From Sphaerochaeta halotolerans (lineage in GTDB: Bacteria; Spirochaetota; Spirochaetia; Sphaerochaetales; Sphaerochaetaceae), in the NCBI RefSeq assembly GCF_003429665.1, contig NZ_QUWK01000006.1, positions 144,966 to 208,965 of the forward strand: DNA of 64,000 nt, read 5' to 3'. Under the pieces are notes generated by a model. That model made no database searches. It was not told where the DNA came from and was given only the letters and a program-made list of their open reading frames with translations. Below are positions 58,400 through 64,000 of the stretch, one piece after another; the stretch's first letter is position 1; each line of letters opens with the position of its first letter. The position numbers and the translations under genes were made by a program.

Positions 58400-59992
58400 T
58401 CATTCAACCGAGGGCTCTATCCCCTCGGCAATTAATTTATACTCGATACTATCACTCAAGGCAAACCAGCTGGCCTCAATGATGTCCCTGCTGACCCCAA
58501 TAGTAGTCCATGTCTCGTTTCCATCGGTGGACTCGATGAGAACCCTGACCTTGCTGGCAGTCGCCCCTGCAGAGTCCAAGACCCGCACCTTGTAGTCGGT
58601 CAGGTGCACCCGCTTGAGGGTGGGATAGAACTGCTCGAGGACCTTCCTCAGTGCTTGGTCCAAGGCATTGACCGGTCCTTCCCCTTCCGCAGCGGTAATG
58701 GCACTCTCTCCCCCTACCTTTACCTTGACCACCGCAGCATGTGTTGCATCACTGAGTGGATCGGCATACGGGCTGCTGCCAATAGTCTGGTAGTGCACCA
58801 GTGAGAAATAGGGTTTATACATCTTTAGATGCCGTCTGATCACCAGGTCGAAACTGCTTTCAGCACCCTCGAACTGGTACCCCTCCGCTTCCAGTTGCTT
58901 AAGCTCATCCATCAAGCTTACCGTTACCGGATCATCCTTATCCAAATCGGGAACCACCCGGGCGATTCTCTTGAGCATCAAGGCACGGCCAGCTACTTCA
59001 CTCATCAAAAGCCTGCGTTCATTGCCGACCTGTGCGGGATCAATATGCTCGAAGGAACGAGGAATCTTCTGCACCCCGTCGATATGCATGCCACCCTTAT
59101 GGGCAAAGGCACTCTTTCCGATGAAGGGGGTCCCTCCAGTAATGCGGACATTTGCAATCTCAGCAACCTGCCGGCTGGTTGCCGTCAACTGCTCAAGGCT
59201 CTCTCCACAGAGACAATCCACAGCGAGTTTGGTCCCAAGAATTCCTGCCACGGTTGCAAGGTTTGCATTACCACACCGTTCGCCGAATCCGAGGAGTGTT
59301 CCCTGTACTTGGATAGCACCAGCTTCAACTGCAGCAATCGAGCTAGCCACTCCACAGCCGATGTCATCATGGGCATGGATTCCTATTGGAATACCAGGAA
59401 AAGCCTTTATTGTCTCAGCTGTGATACGCGCCACTTCACTGGGAAGCAACCCACCGCGGGTCTCACAGAGCACCAGGGTGGAGGCTCCTCCATCGAGCGC
59501 TGCCTGCAAGGTTGCTTTCGCATACTCACTGTCATCAAGATATCCATCAAAGTAGTGCTCAGCATCAAAGAACACTTCGCTTCCGCTCTCTGTAATGAAC
59601 TGTATGCTGTCACGGATCATCGCAAGGTTCTCTTCACGAGTGGTGCGGATGACATCCGTGACATGAAGGCCCCAGCTCTTGCCGAAGATGGACACCACCT
59701 TGGTTTTGGCACTGACAAGGTTTTTCAGGTTGGGATCATCGGCTGCCTTGCTTTTCTTTCTCCGCGTAGAACCAAAGGCAACCAGGGTTGCATGGGTAAG
59801 GGTAAGCTGTTCAGCGCGGCGGAAGAACTCCAGATCCTTGGGATTCGATCCGGGATTCCCCGCCTCAATGTAAGCAACCCCCAACGTATCCAGGGCCTTT
59901 ACTACCTTCAGTTTATCCTCAACCGAAAAACTGATCCCTTCTCCTTGGCTCCCATCGCGGAGGGTTGAGTCAAACAGTGCTATTGTATGCAT
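58400..59992 (-). CDS. cimA: (R)-citramalate synthase
   Basis: 530 residues: HMGL-like TIM barrel with [17 protein letters not shown] (metal/catalytic Asp-Arg), [13 protein letters not shown] and [26 protein letters not shown] and [16 protein letters not shown], then the LeuA dimer regulatory domain (about 390-520). The GNPGSNPKD / CETRGG / GFGERCGN variants are typical of CimA rather than LeuA, and a true leuA lies next to it. It condenses pyruvate and acetyl-CoA, giving a threonine-independent isoleucine route with LeuCDB. Overlaps leuA by 23 bp. Confidence 0.93.
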   Translation of the reverse strand: MHTIALFDSTLRDGSQGEGISFSVEDKLKVVKALDTLGVAYIEAGNPGSNPKDLEFFRRAEQLTLTHATLVAFGSTRRKKSKAADDPNLKNLVSAKTKVVSIFGKSWGLHVTDVIRTTREENLAMIRDSIQFITESGSEVFFDAEHYFDGYLDDSEYAKATLQAALDGGASTLVLCETRGGLLPSEVARITAETIKAFPGIPIGIHAHDDIGCGVASSIAAVEAGAIQVQGTLLGFGERCGNANLATVAGILGTKLAVDCLCGESLEQLTATSRQVAEIANVRITGGTPFIGKSAFAHKGGMHIDGVQKIPRSFEHIDPAQVGNERRLLMSEVAGRALMLKRIARVVPDLDKDDPVTVSLMDELKQLEAEGYQFEGAESSFDLVIRRHLKMYKPYFSLVHYQTIGSSPYADPLSDATHAAVVKVKVGGESAITAAEGEGPVNALDQALRKVLEQFYPTLKRVHLTDYKVRVLDSAGATASKVRVLIESTDGNETWTTIGVSRDIIEASWFALSDSIEYKLIAEGIEPSVE

Positions 59993-61601
59993 CACCTTGT
60001 TCTTTCTCCTTATCTGAGTGGGAACGTAACATGTCGTTCTCGAGATTTGGTGAAGTGGTGGGTCTGAGAGAACCCCCGCCTGAGATCGAGGATGCTTCAT
60101 CGAGCATCCGGTTCACTGCAGCAAGACAACTGAGGATCGAGGCTTCGATGACGTCGGTGCTCACACCCCGTCCACGGTACATCCCATGTTCGTCGGTAAT
60201 CTTTACATGAACTTCTCCAAGTGCATCCCGATGTTCGGTGACAGCCTGCAAGCTGTAGTCCTCCAGACTGAAGGGATGACGTATAATCTTTTCCACTGCC
60301 CTGAGTGCGGCATACACAGGACCGGTGCCGAGGGCAACTTCCTGATACGTCTTATCCCCCTTCCGCAGAGTGACACAGGCTGTACTGGTCATCAGATTAC
60401 CACTATTGACCACGAAACGCTCCAGTTCCCAGATGACCGGACTACTCTGTCTGGAAGACTCCACCAAAGCAATGAGATCACGGTCGGTGATGGTTTTCTT
60501 GCGGTCGGCGAGGCTCTTGAATTCCCCGAAGAGCGTCTTAATTTCTTCTTTGCCCAGTACGTACCCAAGATCGGCAAGACGTTTCTCGAAGGCATGTTGC
60601 CCACTGTGTTTGCCCAGTACAAGACTGGTAGTCATCACCCCTACACTTTCGGGGGTCATAATCTCATAGGTCAGGCTGTTTGCCATCATGCCATGCTGGT
60701 GGATGCCACTCTCATGGGCGAAGGCATTAGCCCCAACAATGGCCTTGGAAGGATAGGGCTTGACACCGGTAATCTGGGAGAGCAGGCGACTTGAACGGGA
60801 AATCTCCTCGGTTCGGACCCCATAAGAGAATGGATAATCATCATTTCTCGTCCTGATGGCCATCACCAGTTCTTCTATTGCAGCATTGCCAGCCCTCTCC
60901 CCGATGCCGCAGACAGTACACTCTGCCTGACGGGCTCCAGCCTTCAGTCCTGCAAGGCTGTTTGCTACTGCCAGACCCAGATCATTGTGACAGTGAACCG
61001 CCAGGATGGCCTTATCCACATTGGGAACCTTGTTCATGACGGTGGAAATCATACGGGTCATGTCATCGGGGGTTGCATACCCAACGGTGTCCGGCAGATT
61101 GACCACACTTGCCCCTGCCTTGATCACCTCCTCAACAACCTTGCACAGGTAGTCAATGTCGGTTCGGGTTGCATCCTCCAGTGAGAACTCAACATCATCG
61201 GTCAGGTTACGGGCGAACTTAACCATGGCAACTGACCGCTTCAGGGCATCTTCCCGGTTCATCTTCAGCTTGAACTTAAGATGGAGGTCGCTGGTTGCCA
61301 GGAAGGTGTGAATCCTTGGCCTTTTTGCATGCTTCACTGCTTCCCAAGCAACCTCGATGTCTTTCTCCAAAGCTCTTGAGAGCGAGGCGACGGTGACATC
61401 CTTAACCTCTTTGCTGATAGCCTGGACGCTGGCAAAGTCACCGGGCGACGCTATGGCAAACCCGGCTTCTAGGATATCCACACCAAGGGCCTCTAGCTGT
61501 AGGGCCATGCGAATTTTCTCATCCAGGTTCATGCTGTAGCCTGGAGCCTGCTCGCCGTCTCTCAGTGTGGTATCAAAGATATAGATTCTGTCCTTTTCCA
61601 T
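59970..61601 (-). CDS. leuA: 2-isopropylmalate synthase
   Basis: 543 residues. FDTTLRDGEQAPGYSMN at the N-terminus, NLPDTVGYATPDDM, AVHCHNDLGLAVANSLAG and QAECTVCGIGERAGNAAIEELVMAI, HQHGM, followed by the LeuA dimer domain, which binds leucine for feedback inhibition (about 395-510). The C-terminal ~30 residues (SGGGSLRPTTSPNL onward, Asp/Glu/Lys-rich) extend beyond the usual end. Start ATG after AGGAAGG. First enzyme of leucine synthesis. Confidence 0.96.
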   Translation of the reverse strand: MEKDRIYIFDTTLRDGEQAPGYSMNLDEKIRMALQLEALGVDILEAGFAIASPGDFASVQAISKEVKDVTVASLSRALEKDIEVAWEAVKHAKRPRIHTFLATSDLHLKFKLKMNREDALKRSVAMVKFARNLTDDVEFSLEDATRTDIDYLCKVVEEVIKAGASVVNLPDTVGYATPDDMTRMISTVMNKVPNVDKAILAVHCHNDLGLAVANSLAGLKAGARQAECTVCGIGERAGNAAIEELVMAIRTRNDDYPFSYGVRTEEISRSSRLLSQITGVKPYPSKAIVGANAFAHESGIHQHGMMANSLTYEIMTPESVGVMTTSLVLGKHSGQHAFEKRLADLGYVLGKEEIKTLFGEFKSLADRKKTITDRDLIALVESSRQSSPVIWELERFVVNSGNLMTSTACVTLRKGDKTYQEVALGTGPVYAALRAVEKIIRHPFSLEDYSLQAVTEHRDALGEVHVKITDEHGMYRGRGVSTDVIEASILSCLAAVNRMLDEASSISGGGSLRPTTSPNLENDMLRSHSDKEKEQGDAYNSTV

Positions 61602-61638
61602 AGTGTCCTTCCCGGTTATGTAGTATGGTTTTGTTGTG

Positions 61639-62637
<999 letters not shown>

Positions 62638-62680
62638 CTATCCTCCATTATGGTTCGCGCCGTTTGGCGCGTTTGTATGC

Positions 62681-63211
62681 TTATGCTTCGTCCTCGCTGA
62701 AACTGATTGAGCTCAGTGCTCTAGCACCCCGCTCAAGGGCTGTGATACCGGTTCTTGCCATCTCCACAATACCGAAGGGGGCCATCAAATCCAGGAATGA
62801 CTGAATTTTGTCCAGACTTCCGGTTATCTCCAACGTAATGGTTGAGGAGGTGACATCGTTGATCTTTGCCTTGAATATCTCCGCAAGTTCGATGACCTGG
62901 GAACGGTCATCATGCTCAGTGGAGACTTTGACCATTACCAACTCTCTCTGCAGGCTCTTTTCCCCTGCCATCTCATAGACACGCTGCACATCATAGAGCT
63001 TGCCTACCTGCTTCTTGATCTGTTCAACGACCGGGCGGTCTCCACTGACCACGATGGTGATACGGCTGAATGCCTCATTCTCCGTCTCCCCCACCGAGAG
63101 GCTGTCAATGTTGTAACCCCTGCGACTGAACAGGGAAACAACTCGCATGAGTACGCCAGGGTGGTTGTTAACCAGAATTGCCAGTGTGTAACGTTTTTCT
63201 TTGGTATTCAT
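62681..63211 (-). CDS. ilvN: Acetolactate synthase small (regulatory) subunit
   Basis: 176 residues: N-terminal ACT domain (TLAILVNNHPGVLMRVVSLFSRRGYNIDSLSVG), linking to the C-terminal ALS_ss domain (RELVMVKVS, FKAKINDVTSSTITLEITGSLDKIQSFLDLMAPFGIVEMARTG). It activates IlvB and confers valine feedback. It is the first structural gene of the operon while ilvB is the last, about 9 kb apart in the same transcript. ATG after GAAGGAG. Confidence 0.96.
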   Translation of the reverse strand: MNTKEKRYTLAILVNNHPGVLMRVVSLFSRRGYNIDSLSVGETENEAFSRITIVVSGDRPVVEQIKKQVGKLYDVQRVYEMAGEKSLQRELVMVKVSTEHDDRSQVIELAEIFKAKINDVTSSTITLEITGSLDKIQSFLDLMAPFGIVEMARTGITALERGARALSSISFSEDEA

Positions 63212-63248
63212 CTAAGATTTCACTCCTTCGTATGATATTTGGGTATAA

Positions 63249-63315
63249 GCGATTGCTCCCCGGTGCTTCGGGGGCTTCCATCCACGGTCCATGCAATCTG
63301 CGATTGCAGCCGTGG
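63249..63315 (-). promoter_or_regulatory. Attenuator-like alternative hairpins of the ilv-leu operon
   Basis: Minus-strand order: segment 1 TGCAATC (63302-63308), segment 2 GATTGCA (63292-63298), segment 3 GCAATCGC (63249-63256). Segment 2 can pair with 1, inside the stem CCACGG/CCGTGG (63282-63315), or with 3, enclosing the GC hairpin CCCCG/CGGGG (63258-63273). The leader-peptide stop touches segment 1's stem. No T-run follows, so control may be translational or rho-linked. Structure assignment is by eye. Confidence 0.6.
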
Positions 63316-63519
63316 TCAGAGAATAATTAGGCTTACTACAATAAGAAGGGTAATGAGGGGGAGGAGGGTTGGTAGGAGACGCGTTATGACTAGAAGCAAG
63401 GAAGGAACAGAAAAAGAAGTGGTGTTGCACATAGAACTACAGGAGCTTGCATAGCCCTGCGTCTTCCGATTCCTTGCTAATGGGCGGTGCTGTTGCACCT
63501 GCATAGTGAACGCGTTCAA
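63316..63519 (-). CDS. Leu/Ile/Val-rich leader peptide of the ilv-leu operon
   Basis: 67 codons if read from TTG at 63519, which is six bases after GAGGAG; in-frame ATGs at 63504 and 63432 lack binding sites. The last 28 residues contain 12 Leu, 5 Ile and 3 Val (for example LLPTLLPLITLLIVVSLII), ending directly at the alternative hairpins. A classic layout for control by charged branched-chain tRNAs. Length is above the usual 15-35 residues, so the true start may be internal. Confidence 0.72.
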   Translation of the reverse strand: MNAFTMQVQQHRPLARNRKTQGYASSCSSMCNTTSFSVPSLLLVITRLLPTLLPLITLLIVVSLIIL

Positions 63520-63559
63520 GGTACTCTCCTCAAGAACAGCCTAGTATGCTGTTTCTTGT

Positions 63560-63588
63560 TTGTATCGTTCTTTGAGGATGTTTGTCAA
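63560..63588 (-). promoter_or_regulatory. Putative ilv-leu operon promoter
   Basis: Minus-strand -35 TTGACA (63583-63588) with only poor -10 candidates (ATACAA or TACAAA at 17-19 nt spacing), then the leader GAGGAG. Weak call. Confidence 0.35.
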
Positions 63589-63620
63589 CCCTGCTATTCA
63601 TAAAACAGTATGTTTATGCA

Positions 63621-64000
63621 GTGACAACTCTCCCACCTACAGGCAGGGAGCTTCTTGGAAAGCATTCCCAAGAACTATTTCTGCTTCTACGATGTCGGGC
63701 TTCTTAGGCTCAAAGAGCGGTCGTCCACCATGTTCATCTCCACAGACGTTACTTTCCCGCAGTCCACGGGTACATGCCCAATCCCTCAGGTTCAAGCTGG
63801 CGTTCCTGTCACGTTCGACCAGCTTCCCGCAGGATGGGCAAATCCACTCCCTGACAGAGAGGGGTAAATTCCTATATGTTGTTTTACACGTATTGCAAGT
63901 CTTCGAGGACGCGTAGAAGCGAGGTGCCAGCACGAAGCTCTTCCCTCTCTCCCTGCACTTCTGCTCCATCCTCATCCGGAAGAATCCAAACGAGGCATCT
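63621..64000 (-). pseudogene. TnpB (IS200/IS605-type), C-terminal part, copy 3, runs off the window
   Basis: Open on the minus strand from the window edge to the stop at 63637: DASFGFFRMRMEQKCRERG, LAPRFYASSKTCNTCKTTYRNLPL, zinc ribbon WICPSCGKLVERDRN with both CxxC pairs, RuvC-III Asp in ERDRNASLNL, tail EPKKPDIVEAEIVLGNAFQEAPCL. This is the best-preserved copy and may be a whole gene beyond the edge; I list it as pseudogene only because its sisters are degraded and its start is not seen. Right-end hairpin at 63627-63650 is preceded by TGACAA, as in copy 1. Confidence 0.7.

Noticed and set aside
58829..59968. 379-codon open frame opposite cimA
   Set aside because: Antisense shadow of a strongly recognised gene, no ribosome binding site or protein-like pattern.

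Overview
The window reads as a bacterial chromosome of moderate G+C content, with mostly AGGAGG-type ribosome binding sites and tightly packed operons. Gene content (AdhE, a NEW3-protein/ABC exporter operon, lysine 2,3-aminomutase with beta-lysine acetyltransferase, a small porin-like beta-barrel protein, a complete branched-chain amino acid operon and degraded TnpB elements) suggests an anaerobic or fermentative Gram-negative-type bacterium. A free-living spirochaete of the Sphaerochaeta type is my best guess. That is an inference from gene content, not a placement by marker genes.

Layout. 1-6100: start of a GH3 glycosidase running off the left edge, a glutathione peroxidase, a TnpB remnant with a palindromic repeat, a LacZ-type beta-galactosidase downstream of a truncated sugar ABC permease, a second TnpB remnant and a small cupin. 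6166-19227: one 13-kb leftward operon with a NCS2 permease, a three-subunit molybdenum hydroxylase, a DUF2877 (AllH-like) protein, a GntR/FCD regulator, a DUF35 Zn-ribbon/OB protein, a thiolase-like protein without its nucleophilic Cys, a GNAT-like protein, a metal-dependent cyclase and a fused FdrA-DUF1116 (AllF-AllG) protein. It appears to be a pathway for breaking down an N-heterocycle or ureide, with a consensus promoter that carries a palindrome between -35 and -10. 19.5-24.8 kb: ablA-ablB (N-epsilon-acetyl-beta-lysine osmolyte), diaminopropionate ammonia-lyase and ApbE. 25.9-29.1 kb: a copper-homeostasis locus (CsoR, CopZ, CopA) with a tRNA-Val inside it. A second CsoR-type operator lies 9 kb away in front of two small SHOCT membrane proteins. 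29.1-40 kb: accessory DNA with a self-inhibitory-class Fic protein, an ABC-2 export operon, decayed lipoprotein-like genes, an AbiE toxin-antitoxin pair between two copies of the rsgA 3' end, a DUF1801 protein and a porin-like protein. 40.3-52.2 kb: a phosphodiesterase, a two-component locus with two tandem OmpR-type regulators (one a pseudo-receiver), NusG_II and Gx-transporter proteins, AdhE, a HAD phosphatase with an MFS transporter, a ferredoxin/rubrerythrin-like pair and an XRE repressor. 52.2-63.5 kb: a leftward ilvN-ilvC-leuA-cimA-leuC-leuD-leuB-ilvD-ilvB operon preceded by a Leu/Ile/Val-rich leader peptide and mutually exclusive hairpins. The right edge holds a third TnpB copy.

How the parts work together. 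The BCAA operon encodes valine and leucine synthesis, and isoleucine synthesis by the citramalate route, without threonine deaminase or a transaminase in view. The N-heterocycle operon should import, hydroxylate, ring-open and phosphorolyse or transfer carbamoyl groups, but its substrate cannot be read from sequence. Three TnpB remnants and three copies of a hairpin-rich repeat (two of 157 bp and one internally deleted) show past activity of IS200/IS605-like elements.
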